Below, one piece after another: positions 1-8,663 of a DNA stretch of 35,198 nucleotides (positions are counted from its first letter, which is position 1; each line of letters begins with the position of its first letter). The stretch is taken from NCBI GenBank assembly GCA_029247265.1, contig JAQWLN010000087.1, positions 1-35,198 of the forward strand, in the 5' to 3' direction. Under the pieces are notes generated by a model. The model did no database searches. It was not told where the DNA came from and saw only the letters and a program-made list of their open reading frames with translations. Made by a program: the position numbers and the translations under genes. This DNA comes from Fuerstiella sp. Lineage in GTDB: Bacteria > Planctomycetota > Planctomycetia > Planctomycetales > Planctomycetaceae.

Positions 1-171
1 GAGTGGGGCCATCGTTCCGTGCGGGACAATGTAAACCATTACGACTATCACGCCACGCTGCTGCACCTGTTCGGACTTGAGCACGAACAATTGTTGTTTC
101 GCCGCAGTAACCGCGACCAGACACTCACGGATGGTCAGCCCGGCAAGGTCGTACAGGCGGTGCTGAGTTAG
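1..171 (+). CDS. DUF1501 family protein, C-terminal fragment (cut by window edge)
   Basis: The first 56 codons, read from base 1 and ending at TAG 169-171, are the C-terminus of a DUF1501 protein, a sulfatase-like, usually Tat-exported family abundant in planctomycetes. What shows this is the start EWGH (the family has E-F/W-G-R/H near here), then a DYHATLLHLFGLEHE segment and a short R/N-rich tail ending in a V-x-x-V-L-S terminus. The same arrangement ends the complete DUF1501 gene at 33281-34729 ([16 protein letters not shown], then VVNDILS). The function of the family is not established. In planctomycetes it is usually encoded next to a PSCyt/PSD1 protein, which here would lie outside the window. 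Family assignment is fairly sure; only about 12% of the gene is visible. Confidence 0.85.
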   Translation, partial: EWGHRSVRDNVNHYDYHATLLHLFGLEHEQLLFRRSNRDQTLTDGQPGKVVQAVLS

Positions 172-194
172 CTGCGATCAACCAGCGTCGCTCC

Positions 195-1787
195 ATGCTG
201 TCAGTGAGTCACGCGGCTGCGCCAGTATCATCCACATGTAAGGGACCGGGCCAACGGCCGGGAATGCCAGTCCGTCCCAGGTGGTGCTGTTGCGGCCTAT
301 CAAAGTCTACCCAGTCGGGATTGCCTGGCCGATCGTTGCGCGGCGAATCCGGAACGCTGATTCCAGCTGAATTTCGCATTCATTACGAATCATTTGTTGC
401 GTTCGGCGGTCTGGGACCGTCACCGTCGGTTCAGGAAGTACTGCCGGGGCTGCCATCCGGCACCGATGCGCAATTCATGTCCTCGGCACAAAATAACGTG
501 CCACGGGTGGGTTCCAACCTGGAAGCGCTCATTCCCGATCCCGCCATCTACAAGTTTGAAACCGGCACCGGATATGAAGTTCGTCCGGTGATTCAGCCGG
601 ACGGTCAGTCGGTCGTGTTCCACATCGACTACACGTACACAACTAACGTGCGGGAACCTGTGAGAGCAGATGAAAAACACCTTGGTCGCGTCAACCGACA
701 CTTCATCAACACCGACGTTGTGTCTGGCAATTACGAGTTGCGTGAACTCAGCACCTATCGAGTGGGGCTGAAGGCATCCAGGACATCCCGAGGTGTGCCC
801 CTGCTCGAAGACGTCCCGGGACTTGGCGTACTGTTCCGGCCCCTGCCGTCTGAGGAGTCCTCGCTTCAGGAGAACATCATTCTGTCGCAAACAGTCATCT
901 ATCCGACTCCGTTCGATCTGATGGGGCTGCGCTGGGCTCCGGCCGTCGCCGACCTTGACACGCTCAGCCTTCGTGAGCGCGAATTCGTCACTCGAAACCG
1001 TGAGAAATGTCTGCAGAACAAGGTATTTGACTACTCCAGTCTGCAGGTGGACGAATTCATGCGAATTCCCGATGCGGAACGTCGTGGAGATCTTTACCGC
1101 ACTCAGGAAAGCATTCCTCAAGTTCATCCGAATGGCTACAACGGCAGTGGGCTGAATATCCGGAATGGCCTTTTGCAAGAAGGTTATGCTCCGGAACGAT
1201 TTCACCCTCAGTCGCAGTACATACCGCAGCGGTCTGAAGAGGCCAGGTTTCCGCTGGAACAACCGCCGAAAACCCCCATCCTGACGGCTCCTGTGATTCT
1301 AGACTCGAAGCCGTCGGCGTTCGGCAACCCGGCTCAGATTCCAGGGACAGCCATTCCCTTCGAATCGCTGGAAGGTGCCCTGCCGATTGAATCGCCGTGC
1401 CCACCGGGGAGATACTGTCCACCGACAGCAGCACCTGCGATTCCATTACCTCCGACGACCAGTCAGATCCAGGAAAAAAACCTATCCCCGCCGACTGGTC
1501 GCTTCTGCCCTGTCGACGAGACTGACGATGTCAGAGTCGCGGGGGCGCAGCCCCAGCGAACTGTCCCCACCACTCGGAAAAATGTGCACGAGAAACGCAG
1601 TTTTTTCACAGGCCGCAACCTGACGTTGCCCGCAGGCTTCCTTAGTGGGCGCAAAAACGACCGAGACAGAGACCCCTCTAAGGCCGTCCTGCTGCGGTCT
1701 ACCGCGATGCAAAGAACAAAGACCGCGTTGTCGAATCGTTCCACACTATGGTCGCGCCTGACACGCGAAAAGACAAAGAGTCGCTGA
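195..1787 (+). CDS. Secretin-like (type II/III secretion system) C-terminal domain protein, 5'-truncated and 3'-frameshifted
   Basis: Residues about 125-250 resemble the C-terminal part of a secretin: a GYEVRPVIQPDGQSVVFHID segment, followed by G-V-P-L-L-E-D-V-P-G-L-G-V-L-F-R, which matches the G-x-P-x-L-x-D-I-P-x-L-G-x-L-F-R signature of GspD/PilQ-type outer-membrane pores. The middle and C-terminal part is Pro-rich. There is no signal peptide and no N0/N1 or KH-like ring domains. The first 55-60 residues look like chance translation, and an overlapping frame at 239-364 looks as good. The last ~30 residues are also out of the original frame: the natural end is readable in another frame (see 1682-1852). 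I read it as a remnant or damaged copy of a longer secretin-like gene, possibly of an envelope export system with the two secreted proteins downstream. The 5' boundary is unknown; M at 477 is an alternative start. Secretin-like identity is moderately sure, an intact function is doubtful. Confidence 0.55.
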   Translation: MLSVSHAAAPVSSTCKGPGQRPGMPVRPRWCCCGLSKSTQSGLPGRSLRGESGTLIPAEFRIHYESFVAFGGLGPSPSVQEVLPGLPSGTDAQFMSSAQNNVPRVGSNLEALIPDPAIYKFETGTGYEVRPVIQPDGQSVVFHIDYTYTTNVREPVRADEKHLGRVNRHFINTDVVSGNYELRELSTYRVGLKASRTSRGVPLLEDVPGLGVLFRPLPSEESSLQENIILSQTVIYPTPFDLMGLRWAPAVADLDTLSLREREFVTRNREKCLQNKVFDYSSLQVDEFMRIPDAERRGDLYRTQESIPQVHPNGYNGSGLNIRNGLLQEGYAPERFHPQSQYIPQRSEEARFPLEQPPKTPILTAPVILDSKPSAFGNPAQIPGTAIPFESLEGALPIESPCPPGRYCPPTAAPAIPLPPTTSQIQEKNLSPPTGRFCPVDETDDVRVAGAQPQRTVPTTRKNVHEKRSFFTGRNLTLPAGFLSGRKNDRDRDPSKAVLLRSTAMQRTKTALSNRSTLWSRLTREKTKSR

Positions 1788-1852
1788 TCCTTCAGATCAG
1801 AAGTCCCGTCGAAAACCGCCTTCATGTTACAGTGACACGGAAGTTCCTATGA
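1682..1852 (+). pseudogene. Out-of-frame 3' end of the secretin-like gene
   Basis: In the frame beginning at 1682 the DNA encodes a natural-looking C-terminus (VYRDAKNKDRVVESFHTM, then a KESLILQIRS piece and VTVTRKFL before TGA 1850-1852). This frame differs from the one that is coding up to about 1697. The TGA overlaps the ATG of the next gene at 1849 as ATGA, the usual arrangement of co-translated neighbours and the same arrangement used elsewhere in this window. A stop at 1679-1681 in this frame means the switch must lie after 1681, so a one-base loss between about 1682 and 1702 (or an equivalent indel) best explains the break. It may be a real mutation or an assembly error. Confidence 0.6.
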
Positions 1853-2493
1853 GTCCCAAGATCAAAAGACACTCATTATTGCTGGCCGGATTGACGGCGT
1901 CGCCGAGTATTCTGCTGGCGGGTGACCTGTTCGCCCGTCGAAAGTTGCGAAGCCGTTGTTGTCTGCCAGCCTATGATTACCAGACACACCGCTTTACTGA
2001 TCCTGGAACTGCGGGCAGTCTGACAGCAATGGCCTATCTGATCGATGGTTCACCGATCACCGGTCAATCAGCAATCTCCGGCAGCAATCTGGAAGTTTTC
2101 AAGACGTTTCAAATTGATCGCTCGCATGTTGAAAACGACCACTGCCGCATCGCCCAGGTCACTGTCACGATTTCCAGTACCGGGCACTGGATAATGCACA
2201 TGCTGGCGACTCAGCATCCAGGAAACATCGCAGACGCTCAACAGCGGCCCCAATTTGAACGATTCAAACGAAACCTGTTCAAAGTTGATGCACGGCCAAC
2301 AGGCCTGATGACGTTGAATCGCACGGAATCGCTGGCAGTTATCGGCAAGCCAGAATTTCCGACAATTCCCGTTCAGGAGTTCTGGATTCAGAAAGAAGAA
2401 ACACAGCGAATTCAGCGGAAAGGATACTCGTCCGAGCTGGGTCGCTACTTTCGTGTGATCGAACAGGTCGAAATTCATTTTTCGTACCGTTGA
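1849..2493 (+). CDS. Secreted protein of unknown function
   Basis: 214 residues. The N-terminus has basic residues (K4, K6, R7), then a hydrophobic stretch LLLAGLTASPSILLAG, which fits a signal peptide, so export to the periplasm is likely. The rest is soluble, with a central VTVTIS strand followed by GHWIMHM and a basic, charged C-terminal third (residues ~150-214). I recognise no domain. The start at 1849 is supported by its ATGA overlap with the stop of the restored secretin-like frame, implying co-translation with it. The next gene (2558) is 64 bases downstream on the same strand and is also secreted. The three genes probably form one operon whose products work at the cell envelope, but that is inference from context only. 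Confidence 0.65.
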   Translation: MSPKIKRHSLLLAGLTASPSILLAGDLFARRKLRSRCCLPAYDYQTHRFTDPGTAGSLTAMAYLIDGSPITGQSAISGSNLEVFKTFQIDRSHVENDHCRIAQVTVTISSTGHWIMHMLATQHPGNIADAQQRPQFERFKRNLFKVDARPTGLMTLNRTESLAVIGKPEFPTIPVQEFWIQKEETQRIQRKGYSSELGRYFRVIEQVEIHFSYR

Positions 2494-2557
2494 TGTGGTG
2501 TGATTGATAGAGGCGTTTTGGAGTCCACGGCAGTAACGGATAAGCGGAGGCCGGGTG

Positions 2558-3364
2558 ATGGCTGATCGTAAAAACAGGATGAGCGTTTGTGTGCGGCCCT
2601 TCATTTTCGTGGTTACGTCGTGCACTCTTCACGTCGCCCAGGCTCAGCACATGCACCGAACTCGCGACGTGCGAGTGGCTCCTGCGGACGAAATCACGGT
2701 GATCGATCCCGGGACGAGTTCCGAAGCGAAGCCAGAACCCGTGATCAACAATCGGTGCGTTGAAATTCCGCCCACGCTACTGGTGCACAATTGTTACTAC
2801 ACTGGCGATCGTGATTTTCGAGGGCCCGTCTTTCCGGGAGGACCTTCCATTGTCATCGTCGAACACCCGAAAACCGGAGTGCGGATGTATCTGGATGTGC
2901 AGATGTTGCCAGGGTCTCCCCGAGTGGTGTATCGCAGTACGTACATCGATTACCATTTTGGTGCACAACGCATTCGCATTCAGTTCTGTAATCCGCTGGA
3001 CCCACTGAAATACCATGTCCCCAGCGTCAGGTACTGCCGGGGAGATAAACACATCCAAAAGGCGTTGGGTTCGAGCGCTCATCAAAGTTCCGTAAAACAA
3101 TGGATCGATCGCACTGGTCTGCCGCAGGCCGTCAAGCATGTGTCCACGGCGTCCGTCACCTTGCTGAACCGCACCGCAGACGGGATCAGGCAGACCGGAG
3201 AAATTGTCGTTATGCCTGTTAAACTGGTCACTCAATCCACGCCACTGGGCGCACTGTTTGAAAGTGACCCCGAAGGCGAAGCCACACGCGCCCGGGACGC
3301 TGCCGTGTCGCAGGCTCAGAATGGACTGTCACAGCGGGATCTGTCGATTCCAACATTGCGATAG
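2558..3364 (+). CDS. Secreted protein of unknown function, probably planctomycete-specific
   Basis: 268 residues from ATG 2558, chosen because GGAGG at 2546-2550 stands seven bases upstream; GTG 2555 is adjacent and possible. A signal peptide follows (hydrophobic FIFVVTSCTLHVAQAQ, with cleavage plausible after the AQA). The mature part has a compact segment around residues 65-140 with VHNCYYTGDRDFRGPVFPGG and VVEHPKTG-like pieces, rich in Tyr, Gly and Pro. It looks beta-rich and contains four Cys. The C-terminal ~100 residues are less distinctive and Ser/Thr/Ala-rich. I recognise no named family. It follows the 1849 gene and ends a cluster headed by the secretin-like remnant, so an envelope role is likely, but no function can be assigned. 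Confidence 0.65.
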   Translation: MADRKNRMSVCVRPFIFVVTSCTLHVAQAQHMHRTRDVRVAPADEITVIDPGTSSEAKPEPVINNRCVEIPPTLLVHNCYYTGDRDFRGPVFPGGPSIVIVEHPKTGVRMYLDVQMLPGSPRVVYRSTYIDYHFGAQRIRIQFCNPLDPLKYHVPSVRYCRGDKHIQKALGSSAHQSSVKQWIDRTGLPQAVKHVSTASVTLLNRTADGIRQTGEIVVMPVKLVTQSTPLGALFESDPEGEATRARDAAVSQAQNGLSQRDLSIPTLR

Positions 3365-3515
3365 TCGCGGACGGCTGCGGTCAGGTGCATTCTGGCAGGA
3401 GGGGGACCGGCAAGTCGATTCTGTCCGGTGAAGCATCCCATTGCTTTGTCCTTCGCGGGCAGCGATCATTCCTGCGTCGATTCAAAGTTGCTGCTAAAAC
3501 GTGTATCCTGCACTG

Positions 3516-4757
3516 ATGTCCGGTCCGTCACTCATCCAGCGACTCGGCAATCACGTGCGAAATACTGCTCGCGATGCCGTTATCAGCCACCACAAACGTT
3601 CGCGCGCCGTCTTATTCAGCGACACAACGCTCAGGGATGGCGAACAAATGCCGGGAGCGACGCTGGACCCTGATCAAAAACTGCAAATCGCACTGGCACT
3701 GGAAGCCGCAGGAGTCCATTCCCTGGACGCCGGATTTCCCGCTTCTTCCGAAGCAGATGTAGAAGCGATCCGCAGAATGACAGGAGTCGTGCGGAAGCCC
3801 GTGCTCACCGCGCTGTGCCGTACCCTGACTGGCGATATCGATGCCGCCGAACGAGCTCTCGAGAGCAACCCGATACACAAACGGGGCGTCAGTCTGTTCT
3901 GTGGTACAAGTCCGATCCATCGCACCAAAAAACTGAATAAGAGCAGGTCAGAGATACTGAATATCATTACGGACTCAGTGGAGTATGCAGCGCAGTCGTT
4001 TCGTATCATCGCCTTCAGTCCGGAAGACGCCAGCCGTACTGAAATGGACTTCCTTTGCGAATGCTATCGAGAGGCCATTGATGCCGGCGCGACGACGATC
4101 GGATTCCCCGACACAGTCGGCGTGTTGACACCGGAAAAATCAGCGGACTGCATCAAGGCGATTCAGGACGGTGTACCAAATATTGACCGCGCCCTTCTGG
4201 CTGTGCACTTTCACAACGACCTCGGGCTTGCCGTGGCCAATACTCTGGCCAGCATTCAGCAGGGGGCCAACGTCGTTCAGTGCACGGTCAATGGAATTGG
4301 AGAGCGGGCAGGCAATGCGGCGTTGGAAGAAGTAGTGATGGCGTTGGCGTTGAATTCCGATCAGTACGAACGTACGTTCAGAATCGACACAACAAAACTG
4401 TCAGACCTGTGTCACCTGGTTGCCGAACTGACAGGAATATCAATTTCCAGAATGAAGCCAATTGGCGGTGACAACATTTTCGCGACAGAAGCGGGCATCC
4501 ATCAGGATGGACTGCTGAAGAACCCCGACACCTATCTACCTTTCCGCCCCGAAAAGGTTGGTGCCGCTGGTCTGCATTTCGTCCTGGGCAGACACAGTGG
4601 CCGCAAGGCTGTGTCCCACCGCATGGACCAGTTGCAGCTTTCCGGATCGGACGACGTCGTCCTGCAGGTCGTGGAACTGATCAAACAGCAGCCTCGGGGC
4701 ACCGTCATTGACGACCGCTTACTCACAAATATAGTAAACGGCTTGACCGATGACTGA
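3516..4757 (+). CDS. leuA: 2-isopropylmalate synthase-like acyltransferase without the C-terminal regulatory domain
   Basis: A DRE-TIM metallolyase of the isopropylmalate/homocitrate synthase group, condensing acetyl-CoA with a 2-oxo acid (2-oxoisovalerate in leucine synthesis). Visible motifs, numbered from ATG 3516: DTTLRDGEQ starting at residue 36; [12 protein letters not shown] with the metal-binding HxH-type histidines; [12 protein letters not shown]; and GIHQDG plus LGRHSGRKA, which are typical of LeuA rather than citramalate synthase. It ends about 100 residues short of full-length LeuA, just after the linker subdomains, so the LeuA_dimer domain that senses leucine is absent. GTG 3501 is an alternative start; neither start has a clear Shine-Dalgarno. 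The gene overlaps the next one by eight bases. It could be a feedback-insensitive IPMS, or an enzyme for a related 2-oxo acid (homocitrate or citramalate type). Fold is certain, substrate is not. Confidence 0.85.
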   Translation: MSGPSLIQRLGNHVRNTARDAVISHHKRSRAVLFSDTTLRDGEQMPGATLDPDQKLQIALALEAAGVHSLDAGFPASSEADVEAIRRMTGVVRKPVLTALCRTLTGDIDAAERALESNPIHKRGVSLFCGTSPIHRTKKLNKSRSEILNIITDSVEYAAQSFRIIAFSPEDASRTEMDFLCECYREAIDAGATTIGFPDTVGVLTPEKSADCIKAIQDGVPNIDRALLAVHFHNDLGLAVANTLASIQQGANVVQCTVNGIGERAGNAALEEVVMALALNSDQYERTFRIDTTKLSDLCHLVAELTGISISRMKPIGGDNIFATEAGIHQDGLLKNPDTYLPFRPEKVGAAGLHFVLGRHSGRKAVSHRMDQLQLSGSDDVVLQVVELIKQQPRGTVIDDRLLTNIVNGLTDD

Positions 4758-5934
4758 CACACCTGCCGATCCGATCTATCTGGACAATGCAGCCACCAGC
4801 TTTCCTAAACCGGACAGCGTGTACGCCGCAGCCGACACGTACATGCGTCAATTGGGTGTTGCCTTTGGCCGTGGCTCACATACCGGAACTTCCGATGCCG
4901 CACGCCTGGTGGCTCAATGTCGACAGCGACTGGCGAGAATACTGGATGCGGAATCCGGCGAACGCGTGGCCTTCACGTTTAATTGCACGGACGGACTCAA
5001 TCTGCTGCTGCGTGGGGTCCTGAGGCAAGGCGACCGCGTCGTGACATCGACGATGGAACACAACTCGGTACTCAGGCCGCTGCAGCAATTAAAGTCAGAA
5101 CTTAATCTGACCCTTGTTCATGTTGAGTTTGACAGCAAGGCGGGACTTGTTGACGCTGATGCCTTTGTCAGAGAACTACACAGCGGCCCAACCCGACTGG
5201 CAGTGCTGAACCATGCATCCAATGTGACCGGCATTGTTCAGCCGGTCGAGGCAATCAGTGCCGCCGCTCATGAGACGGGCGCATTGCTGATGCTGGACGC
5301 CGCTCAGACAGTCGGCCACATCCCCTTCAGTGTCCGTGACCTGAATGTAGATATGTTGGCGTCCGCAGGGCACAAAGGACTGCTCGGGCCGCTGGGAACA
5401 GGAATGCTGTATATCCGCGACGGGCTGGAAGACGAAATCCTGCCCATTCGCAGCGGCGGAACAGGCACGGACAGCGAATCGCTTCTTCAGCCGCCGTTCA
5501 TGCCCACTAAATTCGAAAGTGGCAACATGAACATGCCGGGGCTGGCCGGCTTAAACGCGGCTGCGGAATGGATCCTACAGCAGACAGTGGAAAGCCTTCA
5601 CGGTCAGATTACGACGCTCTGGAAACAGCTATCCCATGAACTTCGGCACATCAGTGGCGTCACAGTTTATGGTGACACAGACCTGCAGAACGTTGGGATT
5701 GTCAGCTTTACGGTGAACGGAATGGACAGCCAGGACGTGGCCGCGGTACTGGACCAGAGTTTTCAGATACGCTGCAGAGCAGGACTTCATTGCGCACCAC
5801 TGGTACACCGGACACTGGGCACAATACCAGCGGGCGGTACGGTGCGACTGAGTCCCGGTCCGTTTACAGTTCAGACCGACGTGGCAAAGGCGGTGGAAGC
5901 GGTCAGGCAACTGGCAGCTTCACTCCAGGATTGA
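4750..5934 (+). CDS. Cysteine desulfurase family aminotransferase class V (CsdB/SufS-like)
   Basis: 394 residues, a fold-type I PLP enzyme. The N-terminus [13 protein letters not shown] is the family hallmark. DAAQTVGHI carries the PLP-ring Asp, [10 protein letters not shown] the Schiff-base lysine (K209), and [11 protein letters not shown] a cysteine (C348) where desulfurases place the sulfur-accepting Cys. The RLSPGPF ending is typical of the short subfamily that some annotations call 'cysteine desulfurase family protein'. It would remove sulfur from cysteine or act on a related amino-acid substrate in the cytoplasm. It starts inside the end of the isopropylmalate-synthase-like gene (eight-base overlap), so the two are translationally coupled, and the MFS gene follows 20 bases later. 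No iron-sulfur scaffold gene is adjacent, so a dedicated role in Fe-S assembly is unproven. Confidence 0.85.
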   Translation: MTDTPADPIYLDNAATSFPKPDSVYAAADTYMRQLGVAFGRGSHTGTSDAARLVAQCRQRLARILDAESGERVAFTFNCTDGLNLLLRGVLRQGDRVVTSTMEHNSVLRPLQQLKSELNLTLVHVEFDSKAGLVDADAFVRELHSGPTRLAVLNHASNVTGIVQPVEAISAAAHETGALLMLDAAQTVGHIPFSVRDLNVDMLASAGHKGLLGPLGTGMLYIRDGLEDEILPIRSGGTGTDSESLLQPPFMPTKFESGNMNMPGLAGLNAAAEWILQQTVESLHGQITTLWKQLSHELRHISGVTVYGDTDLQNVGIVSFTVNGMDSQDVAAVLDQSFQIRCRAGLHCAPLVHRTLGTIPAGGTVRLSPGPFTVQTDVAKAVEAVRQLAASLQD

Positions 5935-5954
5935 AAAGTAGAAAACGTTTCCCC

Positions 5955-7391
5955 ATGTCTGATGCCGGCCGGTTCCCTTCCAGCTTCGATTCTGCCGCTG
6001 AAATGCAGCCCGACTCGCCGCGCCGTGGACTCGGATCCGATCCCGTATTTGGCGGAATTCTGTCGACTCAGTTTCTGGGTGCGTTTAACGATAACTTTTT
6101 CAAGCAACTGGTCCTGCTGAAATGTACTGAAGCGGCAACGACATCCAGTCACGACCTGCAACCGCTCGCTCTGGCCGCGTTCGCATTGCCGTTCGTGCTG
6201 CTATCGGGGCTTGGAGGCTACATTTCGGATCGTTTCTCCAAGCGGACGGTCATTGTCTGGTGCAAGATTGCAGAAATCGCTGTCATGGCCGCGGCTCTGC
6301 AGGTCCTGTTGCTGAAGGACCTGGAATCATCGGCACAGTTACGTCTTTTGATTGTGGTGCTGGCCTTCATGGGCGCACAAAGTGCGATCTTTGGACCGTC
6401 CAAATATGGAATCCTGCCGGAATTATTTAGCCACGGGAAACTATTGCCCGTTAACGGTGCGATTCAGATGACGACGTTTCTGGCGATCATCTTTGGCATG
6501 GCCGGCGCCGGCATCGCGTTGGACAGCCTCGGTAATTCACTCTGGTTCTGCAGCATGATCGCCGTCGGAATTGCGGCTGTCGGTACCGCAACTTCTCTGC
6601 TAATTCGGCGTACTCCGATTGCAGAACCGAATCTGAAGCTGAGACCGGGAAACCTGTTCATTCCCGGCGACATCTGGACACTGCTTCGACGTGAGCCTCA
6701 ACTGGCGCGAGCGATCCTGGTAATGATGATGTTTTGGTTTATCGCGGCCGTTGCTCAGCCGGCAGTGAACACGCTTGGTGAGAACGTTTTTCACCTCAGC
6801 AAGACCCGAACCAGTCTGATAGCCGCCTCCATTGGCATTGGCATCGCGATCGGGTGCGTCGTTTCCGGTTTCGCCAACAAAGGCGCTGCCACCGATGGAG
6901 CCCGCTGGACGACTCGTGGTGGCTGGATGATTGTGGGATCGCTGTTGCTGATATCGCTGCTTGCCAGTGGGACTCTCGGTCGTCCTGCGCAGAGCGCCGA
7001 CCAGATCCAGGGGATGCTGCAGAGCATTGGTACGGCCGACGGAATGGAATGGTCGCTGCGGTTCAGCATGCTTCTGTTGGGCATTTCGGCGGGGATCTTC
7101 GTGATTCCCATTCAGGTTTATGTGCAGGAGACACCTCCGGCAGATCAGAAAGGCCGCCTGATTGGCGCCATGAATTTCGCAACATGGATCGGCGTCCTGC
7201 TGTCGGCATTGTTTCTGGAGATCATGAACTCCGTCGCCACGTTCCTGGGCGGCATGGGCGATGCATTCAGTTTTCAATTTTTAGTGTTTCTGACACTGGC
7301 GATTCTGATGGCGCCTGTTGCGCTCCTGTATCGCCTCCCCTCGACGAATAAGATCAACGTCGAGGCTGAAGATGAGAGAGTTATCCAATGA
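5955..7391 (+). CDS. MFS transporter, LplT-like
   Basis: About 478 residues from ATG 5955. An upstream in-frame extension exists but lies inside the preceding gene. The segment GGILSTQFLGAFNDNFFKQ after a short soluble N-terminus is characteristic of the lysophospholipid-transporter (LplT) and acyltransferase-linked MFS branch. GGYISDRFSKR is the loop 2-3 MFS signature (G-x-x-x-D-R-x-x-x-R/K). Roughly eleven to twelve hydrophobic segments follow, with a longer soluble loop around residues 330-370. LplT moves lysophospholipids across the inner membrane. Substrate here is unknown because no Aas acyltransferase is adjacent. The gene is 20 bases after the PLP-enzyme gene and overlaps the enolase-superfamily gene by four bases (ATGA), so it belongs to that operon. 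Confidence 0.8.
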   Translation: MSDAGRFPSSFDSAAEMQPDSPRRGLGSDPVFGGILSTQFLGAFNDNFFKQLVLLKCTEAATTSSHDLQPLALAAFALPFVLLSGLGGYISDRFSKRTVIVWCKIAEIAVMAAALQVLLLKDLESSAQLRLLIVVLAFMGAQSAIFGPSKYGILPELFSHGKLLPVNGAIQMTTFLAIIFGMAGAGIALDSLGNSLWFCSMIAVGIAAVGTATSLLIRRTPIAEPNLKLRPGNLFIPGDIWTLLRREPQLARAILVMMMFWFIAAVAQPAVNTLGENVFHLSKTRTSLIAASIGIGIAIGCVVSGFANKGAATDGARWTTRGGWMIVGSLLLISLLASGTLGRPAQSADQIQGMLQSIGTADGMEWSLRFSMLLLGISAGIFVIPIQVYVQETPPADQKGRLIGAMNFATWIGVLLSALFLEIMNSVATFLGGMGDAFSFQFLVFLTLAILMAPVALLYRLPSTNKINVEAEDERVIQ

Positions 7392-8506
7392 AAATTGCAT
7401 CGATTGAGGCGATCCCCGTTCAAATTCCACTTCGACCGGAAAGGCGAATGATCTCCGCACTTGGCAAACACGATCTTTCCGAGTTCGTGCTGGTGCGACT
7501 GACCACTGACGACGGGTTGGTCGGTGCCGGTGAGGCCACGGTCACTGCTCGCTGGAGTGGTGAAACAGTCTGGGGAGCTCAGGCGATTATTGAAAGAATG
7601 TTTGGCCCGATTCTGATCGGATGCGATCCGCATGACATTGATACGATCAGTGCTCGTATGGATGCAGTGGCGGTTGGAAACTGGTTTGCAAAAGCGGCCA
7701 TCGAAATGGCCTGTTGGGATGTCGTCGGCAAAGCCGCAGAGAAGCCGGTCTATGAATTACTGGGGGGCGCTGTGCGCCCGTTGACCATCAGAAATCGCTT
7801 TTCACTTGGAGCTTACGAACCGAAAATTGCCCACGAGCGGGCGCAGCAGCTTGTGGCGGCCGGATTCCAGACGATTAAGGTCAAAGTCGGAACGGATCCA
7901 TCCAAAGATGTTGATCGAGTAATAGCTGTTCGTGAGGCCATTGGGGCTGACACAGAACTGACCATCGATGCCAATGGAGGCTGGAGCTTCAACGATGCGG
8001 CGGCCTGCCTGTCACAGTTGACAGACTGCGATGTGGCACTGGTGGAGCAACCACTGGTTCGAGGAGATTACGCAGAGACGAAGAAGCTGCGCGAACAATT
8101 CGGTATTCGGATCCTTGCTGACGAAAGTTGCTTTGACGAGGTACATATTCGTGAACTCATTGAGCGAAAATGCTGCGACGCGATTACGCTGTATCCCGGC
8201 AAACAGGGAGGCATTGCCAAAGCCAGAGCTATGGCCGCTCATGCGGGACGGCACGACATACCGTGTACCATCGGCTCGAACCTGGAATGGGACGTCGGCG
8301 CTGCCGCAATGATGCACTACGTCGTATCGACTCCCAATGTCCAGATCGAGACGGTTCCCGGAGACTGCCTGGGGCCCAGCTATCACGAATTTTCGATTGT
8401 CCGCGAACCATTATTGATCGAAGGTCCGTTTACCACGCTTCCGACATCTGCCGGCCTTGGAGTGGATGTCGACTGGAATCTTGTGTCCGAACACGCGACT
8501 GGATGA
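7388..8506 (+). CDS. Enolase superfamily enzyme, muconate lactonizing (MLE)/dipeptide epimerase subgroup
   Basis: 372 residues with both superfamily domains: the capping domain (1-125) and the C-terminal barrel. Catalytic residues are all visible. K164-V-K166 on the second barrel strand, metal ligands D194 (TIDANGGW), E220 (VEQP) and D245 (ADES), and K272 (YPGKQGG) on the opposite side give the MLE-subgroup pattern. Such enzymes abstract an alpha proton next to a carboxylate, as cycloisomerases, o-succinylbenzoate synthases, N-succinylamino-acid racemases or dipeptide epimerases. The sequence alone does not choose between these. The ATG overlaps the transporter's stop by four bases, so co-translation is expected. 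Its neighbours suggest a small-molecule uptake or modification pathway. Family confidence is high, the reaction is open. Confidence 0.88.
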   Translation: MKIASIEAIPVQIPLRPERRMISALGKHDLSEFVLVRLTTDDGLVGAGEATVTARWSGETVWGAQAIIERMFGPILIGCDPHDIDTISARMDAVAVGNWFAKAAIEMACWDVVGKAAEKPVYELLGGAVRPLTIRNRFSLGAYEPKIAHERAQQLVAAGFQTIKVKVGTDPSKDVDRVIAVREAIGADTELTIDANGGWSFNDAAACLSQLTDCDVALVEQPLVRGDYAETKKLREQFGIRILADESCFDEVHIRELIERKCCDAITLYPGKQGGIAKARAMAAHAGRHDIPCTIGSNLEWDVGAAAMMHYVVSTPNVQIETVPGDCLGPSYHEFSIVREPLLIEGPFTTLPTSAGLGVDVDWNLVSEHATG

Positions 8507-8663
8507 CGAACGCTGACAAGAATCTGATGTTTCCAACACCTGATCGCCTGTTTTTGAAACTGCATAACCAGGCGACCGCACCTTAACGCGGTCCATGACG
8601 CGCTGCCGCCGGTCTCCCGGAACTCTTTTCCTGTGCGTCAAATTATCAACAGACGACACCGCC
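8507..8663 (+). other. Intergenic region with a 7-bp stem-loop
   Basis: This 157-base gap contains a perfect inverted repeat, TCGCCTG (8544-8550) and CAGGCGA (8569-8575), enclosing an 18-base loop. No run of T follows, so it is not a classic intrinsic terminator. It could still end or stabilise the upstream operon's transcript. Nothing else recognisable is present, and no strong Shine-Dalgarno precedes the methyltransferase ATG at 8664. Confidence 0.35.

Noticed and set aside
420..1262. 280-codon minus-strand open frame opposite the secretin-like gene
   Set aside because: Its composition is Arg/Val/His/Cys-rich without recognisable motifs, and the plus strand carries the secretin signature in the same place. 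It is a shadow frame.
6600..7277. 225-codon minus-strand frame opposite the MFS gene
   Set aside because: Gln/His/Arg-rich translation with no membrane or domain pattern, and the plus strand encodes clear MFS helices.
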